Below are positions 36,906 to 46,141 of a DNA stretch of 64,000 bases, piece by piece; the stretch's first letter is position 1; the number at the start of each line of letters is the position of its first letter. Under the pieces are notes generated by a model. That model saw only the letters and a list, made by a program, of their open reading frames with translations. It was not told the origin of the DNA and did not search any database. The translations under genes were made by a program, and so were the position numbers. The stretch is from G963674835 sp963674835 (GTDB lineage: Bacteria > Planctomycetota > Planctomycetia > Pirellulales > Thermoguttaceae), in contig CAXXKC010000003.1 in NCBI GenBank assembly GCA_963674835.2, forward strand, positions 2,542,001 through 2,606,000. Direction: 5' to 3'.

Positions 36906-38041
36906 TGGACCGTCAGATGGAGGCAGGCATAGGTGAATCGCGCGCTTTCGGGTACGGCGCAGAGGATCGTGTCGCCCGGCTTGAGTTTGCCCGAGTGATA
37001 GAGTTCCTCGAGCATGATGAAGGCCGAGGCGGCTCCCGTGTTTCCCTTGTACTTGAGATTGGTGAACCAGCGGTCGGGCGGGATGTCGAAGCCGGCCTTG
37101 GCCATCTCTTCGCGAAGCGGCTCAAGGAAGAACATCGACGAAATGTGGGGAACGAACCACTGCACGTCGGCCGCATCGAGGGCGTGCTGCCGGCGCACTT
37201 CGGCGAAGAACCGACCGGCGGTCGGCACGATGTTGTCGCTAAGCAGATTGACGTCCTGGCAGAGGTTGAAATAGCCCTTGCGAAAAGCGGTCACCGGATC
37301 GTCTTCTGCCACGCGCCAGCTTTGCAGCGAGCCGTCAGGTTGCTTCAAGGCGCCCGAGTACATGCACGAAGCCAACTCGCTGGCAAACGAACAGAGCTCC
37401 ATCCAGTCGACGCGCAGGGCCAGCCGGCCGTCGCGCGGGTGGTCTTCGACGAGAGCCGCCCCGGCCCCGTCGGAGAGCATGAATCGCAGGAACTCGCGGC
37501 TGAAGCCCAGGTATGGATTATCCCGCAGCGACGCTTCGTCCAACGCTACGAACTGTGCGGCCCGCAGCGCAGGCGAGATCAGTTCGGAGCCGGTCACGAC
37601 CGCGGATCGCGCCATGCCGGCGGAAACGCTGGCGTAGGCGTACTTCAGGGCGGCGACGCTCGAGCAGCAGACGCCCGCGGTCGAGACGATTTCGCAGGGC
37701 TGCCCGCCGAGCAAACCGTGGACCATGGCCGCGTGGCTGGGGATGGCCTGGTCGGGTGAGGACGTGCCGCACGCCAAGACATCGATCTGGCCGACGTCCA
37801 ATCCCGTGTCACTGGCGAGAACACGGATCGCCTCGGCAGTGAGTTCCGCGTTGGAGTGGGTTGGTTTGCCAGTTTGCGGATCGATGGCATAGTAGCGCCA
37901 CTTGATCCCGTTGCGCTGGAGGATGACCTCGCGGACCGGTGAGGGCACTTGATCGACCATGCCCAGGACGGATTCGATCTGCTGGTTGTGGACGGGCTTA
38001 TTGGGGAGAAATACCCCCAGGCCGTTGATAAAGGCAGGCAC
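36902..38041 (-). CDS. darB: DarB/StlD-like ketosynthase (KAS III fold)
   Basis: 379 aa, GTG start directly after the darA-like TAA. Thiolase fold with Cys126 (GVCCSSVAAL), His299 (WFVPHISSMF) and Asn334 (KGNTGAAS). The N-terminal part, FLPNKPVHNQQIESVLGM then LQRNGIKWRYYAIDPQTGKPTHSNAELTAEAI, is what I recall for the dialkylresorcinol ketosynthases DarB/StlD rather than housekeeping FabH. Those enzymes condense a beta-ketoacyl thioester with a second acyl unit to a cyclohexanedione. The DarA-like neighbour supports the assignment. An ordinary FabH-like or OleA-like role is the alternative. Confidence 0.72.
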   Translation of the reverse strand: MPAFINGLGVFLPNKPVHNQQIESVLGMVDQVPSPVREVILQRNGIKWRYYAIDPQTGKPTHSNAELTAEAIRVLASDTGLDVGQIDVLACGTSSPDQAIPSHAAMVHGLLGGQPCEIVSTAGVCCSSVAALKYAYASVSAGMARSAVVTGSELISPALRAAQFVALDEASLRDNPYLGFSREFLRFMLSDGAGAALVEDHPRDGRLALRVDWMELCSFASELASCMYSGALKQPDGSLQSWRVAEDDPVTAFRKGYFNLCQDVNLLSDNIVPTAGRFFAEVRRQHALDAADVQWFVPHISSMFFLEPLREEMAKAGFDIPPDRWFTNLKYKGNTGAASAFIMLEELYHSGKLKPGDTILCAVPESARFTYACLHLTVQ

Positions 38042-38959
38042 TTAGCTCTCCGTGGGCTGCTTGAGTCGCACAACGTAAGCCGCCATGGGCTTGCGCACAA
38101 ACGGATATACTACGGGCAGCGTAATAATCGTCAAAGGGATTCCCAGGATGATCATGGCCAGCAGAAAATGGATGAACAGGAAGATTCCCACGTGGCGAAG
38201 TCGTCGGCCCTTGGCTCCGAAGCGGCGAATGATGCGGGCCCACAAGGGAAACACGGCGGCGGCAACCCGCTCGGCGATCACGTATCGGCCGTTGACCTCC
38301 ACTGCGCCCAGCCCCCGCAGCAAGGGACGGCTGTCGGAGTGGTCCAGCGTGTCCAACTGCCGGGCAATCGCTTCGCCCAGTCGGCCGACACGTTGAATAT
38401 CGGCCTCCGCGATACCCGACGGTGGCAGCACGCCCAGCATTCGGTCTCGCTTGCCTGTGAAGAGCGTGCGCGTGGTTGTTAAGAACGTGGCCCACGCTGG
38501 TCCCTGGTGGGTGACGACTGCGTTGTCGATGTGCACGGCGCCGGCAGCGGCCAACAGGCGTTTCATCTTCAGCGACGCTTCGTGCCACATGTTGCGGCAG
38601 ACGATGAGCGTGATCACCTTGCGGCCGTGCAACGCCCGGGCGTGTTCCGTGCGAAACAGCGCCTGGATGGGCGGCGACGGTGAGAGGAACCACACTTGGT
38701 AGGCCAGAATCACCAAATCGAACGGCTCATCGGGAGAGAAGTTGAGCGGCTCGATCTCCGGCGGCAGCCCTAGAACGCACTCGGGCATTTCGTCGAAGAA
38801 GCGGTGGATGTTACGCCAGGGCGAAGGGTACTGCACCCGCGGAACGATCTCCGCCCAGGTCAATTCCACATCCGGCGAACGGAGCGGTCCCACCAGAGCC
38901 TCGGCGACACTCCGCACGTCGCCGCTTTGCGAGTAAACCAGAACGAGGATTCGTTTCAT
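38042..38959 (-). CDS. darA: DarA/StlC-like dialkylresorcinol-forming enzyme, flavodoxin-like fold
   Basis: 305 aa. The start MKRILVLVYSQSGD has the phosphate-loop pattern of flavodoxin-like FMN proteins; then FDEMPECVLGLP, FDLVILAYQVWFLSPSPPI and VITLIVCRNMWHEA. These match my memory of the family annotated as dialkylresorcinol condensing enzyme DarA, which aromatises the diketone made by DarB. The C-terminal ~60 residues contain two hydrophobic helices, suggesting membrane attachment. It is first in a three-gene operon; the start codon was set by the family N-terminus (an in-frame ATG at 39016 is less likely). Confidence 0.72.
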   Translation of the reverse strand: MKRILVLVYSQSGDVRSVAEALVGPLRSPDVELTWAEIVPRVQYPSPWRNIHRFFDEMPECVLGLPPEIEPLNFSPDEPFDLVILAYQVWFLSPSPPIQALFRTEHARALHGRKVITLIVCRNMWHEASLKMKRLLAAAGAVHIDNAVVTHQGPAWATFLTTTRTLFTGKRDRMLGVLPPSGIAEADIQRVGRLGEAIARQLDTLDHSDSRPLLRGLGAVEVNGRYVIAERVAAAVFPLWARIIRRFGAKGRRLRHVGIFLFIHFLLAMIILGIPLTIITLPVVYPFVRKPMAAYVVRLKQPTES

Positions 38960-39311
38960 CCGTCCCACCGCGAGCCGCGCCACCGAGGGCCTGTCCCTCG
39001 CAACCATCCCGCACACATCGAGGATGCCTCAGCTTACACAGTGTCGCTGAAACAGGCAAAGCCGGCTCCACCCTCCTCGCCCCCCACTTGCGGACCATGC
39101 GGAGGTTCTTCGCTCTCGACCGCCTCAGAACGGTGCCTACCCGCGTTGGGAAGTGCAAGGCATGCTGCGGGCGTGGCGTGGAGGTGTCGTCTCGGTCCGT
39201 TGCTCCCCCGATTGTGCCTGTCTTGGAAACCGAGTCGCCTTCGCGGCGGCTGGTGTGGCAGGTAAACTGGACGGGACGGTTTTCCACTCCACTGTCCGAT
39301 TATCCGGTGCC
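38960..39311. other. Divergent intergenic region of the dar-like operon
   Basis: 352 bases between the darA-like gene and the rightward flavodoxin-like gene. It must contain both promoters if they are divergently transcribed; no consensus boxes or operator-like repeats stood out. Confidence 0.4.
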
Positions 39312-40694
39312 ATGCGAATACTCGTTCTCAGCGGCAGCCCCAAGGGCATGCTCAGCGCTACGTTGCAGTACGTGGTCTTCCTGCAGAAGAAATTCCCTCA
39401 GCACGAGTTCCCCATCCTGCACGTCTGCCTCGAATACGACAAGATCGAGGAGGACCCGGCCACGTTCGAGAACGTTCTGGAGTCGGTCCGCGCGGCAGAT
39501 GGCATCCTTTGGGCATATCCGATCTACACCTTCCTGGTTCATGCCACGTTAAAACGGTTCATCGAGCTGATCAATCAGCGCGAGGGCTACGAGGCGTTCC
39601 GCGGCAAGTATGCGGCCGCATTATCAACGTCGATCCATTTTTTCGACCACACGGCCCACAATTATATTCAGGCAACCTGCGAAGATTGGGGCATGAATTT
39701 CACCCGGGCCTACTCCGCCTCGGTCTACGACCTGGTTGAGAAGAAGGAGCAGCAGCGGCTCATCCAGTTCATGCACGATTTCGAAGACGCCGTGGCCAAG
39801 CGTCCGCCCGTGGCCCAGGTATTCGACCGCGTGCGGCAACATAAGATCGAGTACGCGCCGCTGCCGCCGACGAACAAGGCCGCCTTGCAAGGCAAGAAGG
39901 TGGTGCTTCTGATCGACAGCGCGGGCGAGAGTGCGAATTTGCTGAAGATGGTCACCCGCTTCTGTCAGTGTTTTGACGAAGACGTGACGACGGTCGATCT
40001 GAGTGCGATGCGCATCCGCTCGGGCTGCGACGGCTGTTTCCAGTGCGGTGCGGAAGGGAAGTGCGTGTTTCGCAACGCCGACGACATCAACGACCTGTAT
40101 TTGGCGAAGTTGGCGCCGGCGGATATCATCGTCATGGCCGGAACGATCGTGGACCGGTATTTGTCGTGGCGGTGGAAGCTCTTCTACGACCGGGGCTTCT
40201 TTCTTCCCGTTATTCCCTGGTGGCCGGGCAAACAGTTGGGCTTTCTCATTTCCGGACCGCTCCGGCAGTTGGCCAATCTTCGCGAGATCCTCGAAGGTTA
40301 TGTGGAGTTTCACCAGGGCAACCTAGTGGGAATCGTCACCGACGAAAATGAAGACTCGGCCCAAACCGATCGACTTCTAGACCACTTGGCGCACGAACTG
40401 GCCGAGTGCGCCCAAAACGGTTACGCCAACCCGAGGACGTTCCTGGGAATCGGGGGCACGAGGATTTTCCGCGACGCCACGTGGGGGTTCTTGCGCCCCG
40501 TGTTCCAGGTGGCCCATCGTTACTACCGCAAGAACGGCATGTACGACTTCCCGCAGAAAAGCCTGAAGAACTGGTTGCTGATCACCGTCGGGATGATGTT
40601 CGTCAACTTTCCCGGTGTGCGCAAGGGGTTCTTCAAGTCGCTCAAAGCGGGCGTGATCGCCCCGTTGCAGAAAGTGATCGCCAAGGAGAAGTAG
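39312..40694 (+). CDS. Double flavodoxin-like NAD(P)H:FMN oxidoreductase
   Basis: 460 aa from the ATG at 39312, the natural start of the first domain. Residues 1-170: flavodoxin-like fold with LSGSPKGMLSATLQ at the FMN phosphate loop and ADGILWAYPIYTF. Residues about 195-400: a second copy with VLLIDSAGESANLLKMV and the Cys-rich motif SGCDGCFQCGAEGKCVF plus NADDINDLY, typical of multimeric flavodoxin WrbA-like reductases. The C-terminal 60 residues are basic and hydrophobic. Divergent from the dar-like operon, whose DarA is also flavodoxin-like, so it may take part in the same redox chemistry. Confidence 0.75.
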   Translation: MRILVLSGSPKGMLSATLQYVVFLQKKFPQHEFPILHVCLEYDKIEEDPATFENVLESVRAADGILWAYPIYTFLVHATLKRFIELINQREGYEAFRGKYAAALSTSIHFFDHTAHNYIQATCEDWGMNFTRAYSASVYDLVEKKEQQRLIQFMHDFEDAVAKRPPVAQVFDRVRQHKIEYAPLPPTNKAALQGKKVVLLIDSAGESANLLKMVTRFCQCFDEDVTTVDLSAMRIRSGCDGCFQCGAEGKCVFRNADDINDLYLAKLAPADIIVMAGTIVDRYLSWRWKLFYDRGFFLPVIPWWPGKQLGFLISGPLRQLANLREILEGYVEFHQGNLVGIVTDENEDSAQTDRLLDHLAHELAECAQNGYANPRTFLGIGGTRIFRDATWGFLRPVFQVAHRYYRKNGMYDFPQKSLKNWLLITVGMMFVNFPGVRKGFFKSLKAGVIAPLQKVIAKEK

Positions 40695-40752
40695 GCCGAA
40701 AGGATCGCGGCGCCCCCCGGGCGACCTGCACTATGGGTTGGCACAATGCGAC

Positions 40753-41346
40753 CTAGACGATGCCGCGGGACTGCTCATAGGCAGTGATCTTCGCCTCGTG
40801 CTCGAGCGTGAGGCTGATATCGTCCAGGCCGTTGAGCAGACAGTGACGGCGGAAATCGTCGACCTTGAAGTCGAGCGACAGGCCGTAGTCGTCGCTCAGA
40901 CGGCAGTTCTCCAGGTCGGCGGTCAGCTGATAGCCCGGATGCTCGGCCGTGCGGCGGAAGAGGTCGTCGATGGCGGCCTCTTCGAGCTGGATCGGCAGCA
41001 GGCCGTTCTTGAAGCAGTTGTTGAAGAAGATGTCGGCGAAGCTGGGCGCGAGGATGGCGCGGAAGCCGTAGTCCTCCAGCGCCCAGGGCGCGTGTTCCCG
41101 GCTGGAGCCACAGCCGAAGTTGCGTCGAGCCAACAGAACGGTCGCGCCGGCGAAGGCGGGGTGGTTCAGCTCGAATTCCGGATTGGGCGATCCGTCGTCG
41201 AGAAAGCGCCAGTCGAAAAAGAGGAACTGGCCGAAGCCGGTGCGCTCGATCCGCTTCAAGAATTGCTTGGGAATGATCTGGTCGGTATCGACATTGGATC
41301 GATCCATCGGGGCGACCAGTCCGGTGTGCTTGGTAAATGCTCGCAT
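40753..41346 (-). CDS. leuD: 3-isopropylmalate dehydratase small subunit
   Basis: 197 aa, standard size. Diagnostic: SNVDTDQIIPKQFL near the start, RRNFGCGSSREHAPWAL (substrate-binding loop), ILAPSFADIFFNNCFKNGLLPI. It pairs with LeuC to isomerise 2-isopropylmalate in leucine biosynthesis, cytoplasm. It lies 87 bases downstream of leuC on the same strand, so they form an operon; leuB and leuA are not in the window. Confidence 0.95.
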   Translation of the reverse strand: MRAFTKHTGLVAPMDRSNVDTDQIIPKQFLKRIERTGFGQFLFFDWRFLDDGSPNPEFELNHPAFAGATVLLARRNFGCGSSREHAPWALEDYGFRAILAPSFADIFFNNCFKNGLLPIQLEEAAIDDLFRRTAEHPGYQLTADLENCRLSDDYGLSLDFKVDDFRRHCLLNGLDDISLTLEHEAKITAYEQSRGIV

Positions 41347-41433
41347 AACTCGGCTCGTTGGACGTAATAGTACGTTGGGCGATGATCAGCGATGTTATCT
41401 ACTTCGTACGACTTTTCGTGGGCACAGCCCACA

Positions 41434-42855
41434 TCAGTTACGATAGTCCCAATTGCGAATATCAACGAAGTGTCCCGCGATGGCCGCGGCGGCAGCCATG
41501 GTCGGAGAAACAAGATGGGTACGGCCGCCCTTGCCCTGCCGGCCTTCAAAATTGCGGTTGCTCGTGGCCGCGCAGCGCTCGCCCGGCTCGAGCTTGTCGG
41601 GATTCATGGCCAGGCACATGCTGCAGCCGGCCTCGCGCCACTCGAGCCCCGCAGCGCGGAAGATCTGGTGGAGGCCTTCCGCTTCGGCCTGGCGTTTGAC
41701 CAGCCCGCTGCCCGGCACGACCATGGCGCTGACCCGCGGCGATATGCGATGCCCGCGCACGACGGCGGCCGCGGCTCGGAGATCCTCAATGCGGCCATTG
41801 GTGCAAGATCCGATGAACACCCGGTCGATCGGGATCGAGGCAATCGGAGTGCCGCCATCGAGGCCCATATAGGCTAGAGCCTGGGCAGCCGCCTTCTGAT
41901 CGGTTGGATCGGCGAAGTCGGCCGGCTTGGGCACGGCACCACCGACACCGGTCACCTGGCCGGGATTCGTTCCCCAGGTCACCTGCGGCTCGATTAAGTC
42001 GGCCGAAAAGACCTTCACGTGGTCGTACCGCGCGCCTTCGTCGCTGGGCAACAGCTTCCAGCGTTCGACGGCTGCTTCGAAGTTGCGGGGAGCGAAAGGA
42101 CGGCCGCGAAGATACTCGAAGGTTGTCTCGTCGGGCGCGATGAGACCGGCCCGGGCTCCAGCCTCGATCGACATGTTGCAGACAGTCATCCGCTGCTCCA
42201 TGGTCAGAGAGCGGATCGCCTCTCCGGTGTACTCGATACAGCAGCCCGTGCCGCCCTGCGTAGTGATCTGGCCGATGATGTATAAGATGAGATCTTTGGC
42301 TGAAACGCCAAAACCCAATCGGCCGTTGACGCGGATTTCCAAGGTTTGTGGCTTGTACTGCAGCAGCGTCTGGGTGGCCAGCACGTGCTCGACTTCGCTG
42401 GTGCCGATGCCGAAGGCCAGCGCTCCGAACGCACCATGGGTGGCCGTATGGCTATCGCCGCAGACGATCGTCATGCCCGGTTGCGTCATGCCCAGTTCCG
42501 GGCCGATGACGTGGACAATCCCCTGATCTTTGTCGTGGAGATCATAGAGCAAGATGCTGAACTCGGAACAGTTCGTCCGCAGGGTGTCGATCTGCTGCTT
42601 GGCGATGGGATCGGCGATGGGCAACGACCGGTCGGTCGTTGGAACGTTGTGATCGACCGTGGCTACCGTGCGATCCGGGCGTCGGACCTGGCGGCCGGCC
42701 AGCCGCAAACCCTCGAATGCCTGCGCACTTGTGACTTCATGGACCAGTTGCCGATCGATGTACAGGATGGTCTGTTTGCCGGGTTCGGCGTGGACCACAT
42801 GGTCGTCCCAGATCTTCTCGAACATCGTCCGGGGGGTATTCTCTGCCTTCATCAT
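41434..42855 (-). CDS. leuC: 3-isopropylmalate dehydratase large subunit
   Basis: 473 aa, full length. The aconitase-type [4Fe-4S] ligands are the Cys in FIGSCTNGRIEDL and both in GCSMCLAMNPD; CGDSHTATHGAFGALAFGIGTSEVEHV and HNVPTTDR are family marks. First gene of the leuCD unit. Two tandem ATGs at the start (42855, 42852). A perfect -10 box (TATAAT) lies 73-78 bases upstream. Confidence 0.96.
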   Translation of the reverse strand: MMKAENTPRTMFEKIWDDHVVHAEPGKQTILYIDRQLVHEVTSAQAFEGLRLAGRQVRRPDRTVATVDHNVPTTDRSLPIADPIAKQQIDTLRTNCSEFSILLYDLHDKDQGIVHVIGPELGMTQPGMTIVCGDSHTATHGAFGALAFGIGTSEVEHVLATQTLLQYKPQTLEIRVNGRLGFGVSAKDLILYIIGQITTQGGTGCCIEYTGEAIRSLTMEQRMTVCNMSIEAGARAGLIAPDETTFEYLRGRPFAPRNFEAAVERWKLLPSDEGARYDHVKVFSADLIEPQVTWGTNPGQVTGVGGAVPKPADFADPTDQKAAAQALAYMGLDGGTPIASIPIDRVFIGSCTNGRIEDLRAAAAVVRGHRISPRVSAMVVPGSGLVKRQAEAEGLHQIFRAAGLEWREAGCSMCLAMNPDKLEPGERCAATSNRNFEGRQGKGGRTHLVSPTMAAAAAIAGHFVDIRNWDYRN

Positions 42856-42927
42856 TGCGTTCTACGAGGAAACGTACCAATCGGATTACGATACAGGTTA
42901 CCGGGAACGACGGAAGCCGAAACAACC

Positions 42928-42955
42928 ATTATAGATTGCTCGCAGCGCCGACGAA
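42928..42955 (-). promoter_or_regulatory. Putative promoter of leuCD
   Basis: Read leftward, a perfect TATAAT at 42933-42928 with only a poor -35 (TTCGTC near 42955-42950, spacing 16). Distance to the leuC ATG is about 73 bases. No T-box or leader-peptide attenuator was recognised. Confidence 0.4.
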
Positions 42956-43099
42956 AGCTTGTGCGGGCCAACGCGCCAAACAGCGGGCTGTCACCTGCGC
43001 CCCCTTCTAATCGTAGATGCCCTTGTTGCGACAAGGTTCGCGCTCTCGGGGGGGGCGTGACGGGGATTTGGGCGTCGGCAGTCGCCGTCGGGGCAGATC

Positions 43100-43648
43100 C
43101 TACGCGACCCGGCGTCGCAGCGCGGCTGTGGCGAGTGTTTCGATCTCTGGCATGGAGAGACGGCGAAACTGCCCTGCCTCGCCCGCGCCGGCCAGAAGCA
43201 CTAGCGACGAGGGATGGAGCATCCGCGGCACGTAGAACCAAGCCTGGCCTAGCGACTCGCGGTTGAGGCCGGCCGAGACGATCAGTAGATCGATCCGCCT
43301 CACGGTGTTGGCGGCCCCGGAGAGCGCCGACAGTGGATCGCCGGGCAAGAGACGAATTCGGGCCCCGGTGGCCCGCAGGCGTCGGTGGACCATCTTCAGA
43401 GTGAGGCCAGGTCCATCAGCCACAGTCCTCGCTTCAAACAGATCGATCCCGTTGTACTGGACCTCGGCGATTGGCGACTGAAGTGCGGCGACCTCGATCA
43501 TCCGCATTGCGCGTTCGGCATTGCCGACGCCCACCTCCAGGATGGTCCGGTACCTGTGCTGGTAGATGGTCCGATAGAGAAGTCGATCACTCGCCGGCTT
43601 AGAAAGATGGGTAAGATAGCGAAGCCTAAGATAGTCAGTGACAGACAA
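43100..43648 (-). CDS. Class I SAM-dependent methyltransferase-like protein
   Basis: About 182 aa from a TTG at 43648, selected because AGGGAGG lies about nine bases before it; an ATG at 43687 (13 residues longer) is the alternative. Motif I-like TILEVGVGNAERAMRMIE, an acidic strand end (VQYNGIDLFE), and RIDLLIVSAGLNRESLGQAWFYVPRML resembling post-motif strands. It is short and lacks a clear C-terminal substrate domain. Could modify a small metabolite or be a SAM-binding relative without catalysis. It precedes the polysaccharide locus but points away from it. Confidence 0.6.
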   Translation of the reverse strand: MSVTDYLRLRYLTHLSKPASDRLLYRTIYQHRYRTILEVGVGNAERAMRMIEVAALQSPIAEVQYNGIDLFEARTVADGPGLTLKMVHRRLRATGARIRLLPGDPLSALSGAANTVRRIDLLIVSAGLNRESLGQAWFYVPRMLHPSSLVLLAGAGEAGQFRRLSMPEIETLATAALRRRVA

Positions 43649-44033
43649 GGTCGCCCTCCCTGGCGGCTGACAAGAGCAGATTGGCATGTTCCAAAGAAAC
43701 TCTTCGGTTGTGGATCGGCTGCTAATGGAGAAGAAATCGTAGGCTGGGCGATCCGGCAGAACCGCTGCAGCAGGGCTCATCGATACGCGTTTCGGGACCG
43801 GTCTACCGCGCAGCTCGTCGCCCACGATCGGCTGACCAGTGAGCTTCGTCGCACATGGCCGTCCGGCAGCTATGACAGAGCCTCACCTTTGGGGAGCGGC
43901 TACGACGCCTCGCTCTGTTGGGGTATTTCGAACTGCCATTGACATGTCATGCAGATTGCCAGAAGATTCCCCCCGTCCCACGGTGTGCCCTGGGGGTTTC
44001 TCGACAAGATGTGCGCGGCGGAGGGGAATACGG
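43649..44033. other. Intergenic region upstream of the ACP gene
   Basis: 385 bases, divergent. It contains TTGACA at 43939-43944 with GAAGAT 17 bases on (43962-43967), a weak promoter candidate for the ACP operon. The perfect palindrome TGACATGTCA (43940-43949) overlaps the -35 box and could be an operator half-site pair. Confidence 0.4.
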
Positions 44034-44345
44034 ATGCTTGCCACCAAGGTAAAGGTTCGAGAAATGGTCGTTGGCGTTCTGGAAGCCATGAACGCCGAGT
44101 TTCCTGAGAATCAGGCGATCGGTTTGTCCGATGCGACGGTACTCGTAGGCCCAGGGGGATCGCTGGACTCGCTGGGGCTGGTAGACCTGGTGATGCGGCT
44201 GCAGGAGGTGATCCTGGAAGAGTATGGTGTGCCGGTAGCCATCGCCGGCGACGCTGTTCTCCATTCCAGCGGAAGCCCCTTCCGAACCATCGAGGCTCTT
44301 ACCGAGTACCTGAGCCAGTTGTTGGACCATGACCAGCCATCCTGA
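44034..44345 (+). CDS. Acyl carrier protein
   Basis: 103 aa; GGAGGGG before the ATG at 44034. Four-helix ACP with the 4'-phosphopantetheine serine at position 46 in GGSLDSLGLVDLVMRLQE, after an N-terminal helix (KVREMVVGVLEAMN). The loop after the serine helix is longer than in AcpP and the protein starts without the usual Glu-rich charge pattern, so it is probably a dedicated carrier rather than the housekeeping ACP. It leads the ACP-SDR-KASIII set; its 3' end overlaps the SDR gene by 17 bases, implying coupling. Confidence 0.8.
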   Translation: MLATKVKVREMVVGVLEAMNAEFPENQAIGLSDATVLVGPGGSLDSLGLVDLVMRLQEVILEEYGVPVAIAGDAVLHSSGSPFRTIEALTEYLSQLLDHDQPS

Positions 44346-45042
44346 GCGTCGCGTCGTTCTGATTACCGGCAGTCGCATCGGCATCGGACGTTATCTGGCC
44401 GAGCACTTCTTGAGCCAAGGAGGATCGGTTGTAGGCTGCAGCCGGGAGCCATCCGATCTGACGGCCGCCGACTATCGGCACTTCTGCGTGGATGTGAGCA
44501 GTGATCGGGACGTCGGCGCCATGTTTCTGGAAGTGCGCCGGACGTTCGGACGTCTGGACGTGCTGGTCAACAACGCCGGCGTTCTGGCGGCCTCCCCGGT
44601 TGTGTTGACCGCGCGGGAAACACTCGATCGCCTGTTCGCCACCAACCTGGTCGGTGTGCATCTCTGCTCACGTGAGGCCATTCTGCTCATGAAGAAGGGC
44701 GGTTTCGGCCGGATCATCAATCTCTCCAGCATCTCCGTGCCGCTGGCCCCTGCCGGCAGCGCCATCTATGGTGGACTCAAGGCGGCTTTGGAGCAGTACA
44801 CGCGAGTTCTGGCGAAGGAAACCAGTGCGTTGGGGATTACGGTCAATGCGCTCGGTCTGCCGCCAGTCGCCGACACGGGCATGACGGCGGCACTGCCGGA
44901 TGCGGTCGTCGCGGAAACGGTCGCCCGGACGGCCTTGGGCCGGCAGGTGACCCTTGCCGAAGTGGCCCATGCGGTCGAGTTCCTGGCTGCGGAGCGAAGC
45001 TCGGCCGTCACAGGCCAGACCTTGTATTTGGGGGGAATCTAG
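44329..45042 (+). CDS. SDR 3-oxoacyl-ACP reductase-like protein (FabG-like)
   Basis: 237 aa. Classical SDR: cofactor loop TGSRIGIG at 13-20 with GCSREP after strand 2 (Arg favours NADPH), NNAG at 81-84, catalytic Ser133/134 (NLSSIS), Tyr147 and Lys151 (YGGLK), and the C-terminal SSAVTGQTLYLGG. Length and the C-terminal end match FabG. Flanked by ACP and KAS III, so it most likely reduces a 3-ketoacyl-ACP to the 3-hydroxyacyl form. Confidence 0.85.
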   Translation: MTSHPERRVVLITGSRIGIGRYLAEHFLSQGGSVVGCSREPSDLTAADYRHFCVDVSSDRDVGAMFLEVRRTFGRLDVLVNNAGVLAASPVVLTARETLDRLFATNLVGVHLCSREAILLMKKGGFGRIINLSSISVPLAPAGSAIYGGLKAALEQYTRVLAKETSALGITVNALGLPPVADTGMTAALPDAVVAETVARTALGRQVTLAEVAHAVEFLAAERSSAVTGQTLYLGGI

Positions 45043-45086
45043 TCGAGGCGGGAGCGATTCATAGTACGGAACAAGGAGAAACGCGG

Positions 45087-46118
45087 ATGGCCGTGTGTAT
45101 ACGCGACATTGCATACGCGCTGCCTGAAACAGCGCTGACCAACGACGCGCTCAAGGAGGAAAACCCCGACTGGAACATGCAGCGAGTGGAAACGCGGGCA
45201 GGCGTGCGATGCCGGTACGTGGCCGCCGAGGGGCAGACGTCGTTGGACCTGGGCCTGGAAGCATGTGGCCGGCTGTTCGACGCCCATCCCGACCTGCCGG
45301 AGCGGATTGACGCACTCCTCTTCTGCACGGAGACCGCCGACCACATCCTGCCGCCGAACGCCTGCATTCTGCACGGCAAGCTCGGATTGCCGGATCGGGT
45401 GTTTGCGATGGACATCGACCTGGGGTGTTCCGGTTACCCATATTCTCTCGCCGTGGCGCGCGGTTTGGTGGCCACCGGTGTGGCAACGAACGTGCTGGTC
45501 GTGAATGCCGATACTTATTCCAAGTTCATCCCCAAGCAGGATATGTCGACCCGCGTTTTGTTTGGCGACGGCGCCGCGGCTTCGTGGATTGGCGGTTGCC
45601 GTGACAATGAGGGCGTGATCGACATCGCCTATGGAACCGCCGGTAGCCACTACGACAAATTCATCATCCCGGCGGGCGGTTGCCGGCTGCCGAGGGCCGA
45701 TGCCCAGGCGGACCAGAGCAACGTCGCCGGGGGCAATGGGAAGCCGTTGGACGCGATTCAAATGGACGGGCTGGGCATCCTGTCGTTCGTAAACGCCAAG
45801 ATTCCTCCCCATCTGCGCGAATTACTCGAGCGGAATCAACTGCAGGTGAGTGACGTCGATCTGTTTGTCATTCATCAGGCCAGCCGCATGGTGTTGGACA
45901 GTCTGGCGCGGCTACTGGGCATCCGGCCTGAGCAGTTGTTCTCGAATCTATCGGAAGTGGGCAATCTGGTGTCGGCGTCGATACCGATTGCGCTGAAAAG
46001 TGCGTGGCAGGACGGGCGGCTGTCGGCGGGGCACACCGTCGTGCTCTGCGGATTCGGCCTGGGCCTGTCCTGGGGGTCGGTTCTGATGCGCTGGCCGGCG
46101 ATGGCGGACTGCGGCTGA
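45087..46118 (+). CDS. Beta-ketoacyl-ACP synthase III (FabH-like)
   Basis: 343 aa. Thiolase fold with Cys114 (DLGCSGYPYSLAVA), His263 (VIHQASRMVL) and Asn293 (VGNLVSASIP), the complete KAS III triad. An AAGGAGA site lies upstream. KAS III condenses a short acyl-CoA with malonyl-ACP. Unlike the DarB-like protein at 36902, this one resembles FabH paralogues found in sugar-modification islands. Together with ACP and SDR it can make one 3-hydroxyacyl-ACP such as 3-hydroxybutyryl; chain length is not readable from sequence. Ends 23 bases from the convergent GNAT gene. Confidence 0.85.
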   Translation: MAVCIRDIAYALPETALTNDALKEENPDWNMQRVETRAGVRCRYVAAEGQTSLDLGLEACGRLFDAHPDLPERIDALLFCTETADHILPPNACILHGKLGLPDRVFAMDIDLGCSGYPYSLAVARGLVATGVATNVLVVNADTYSKFIPKQDMSTRVLFGDGAAASWIGGCRDNEGVIDIAYGTAGSHYDKFIIPAGGCRLPRADAQADQSNVAGGNGKPLDAIQMDGLGILSFVNAKIPPHLRELLERNQLQVSDVDLFVIHQASRMVLDSLARLLGIRPEQLFSNLSEVGNLVSASIPIALKSAWQDGRLSAGHTVVLCGFGLGLSWGSVLMRWPAMADCG

Positions 46119-46141
46119 GGCGCGCGGCACTTGAGCCGGAG

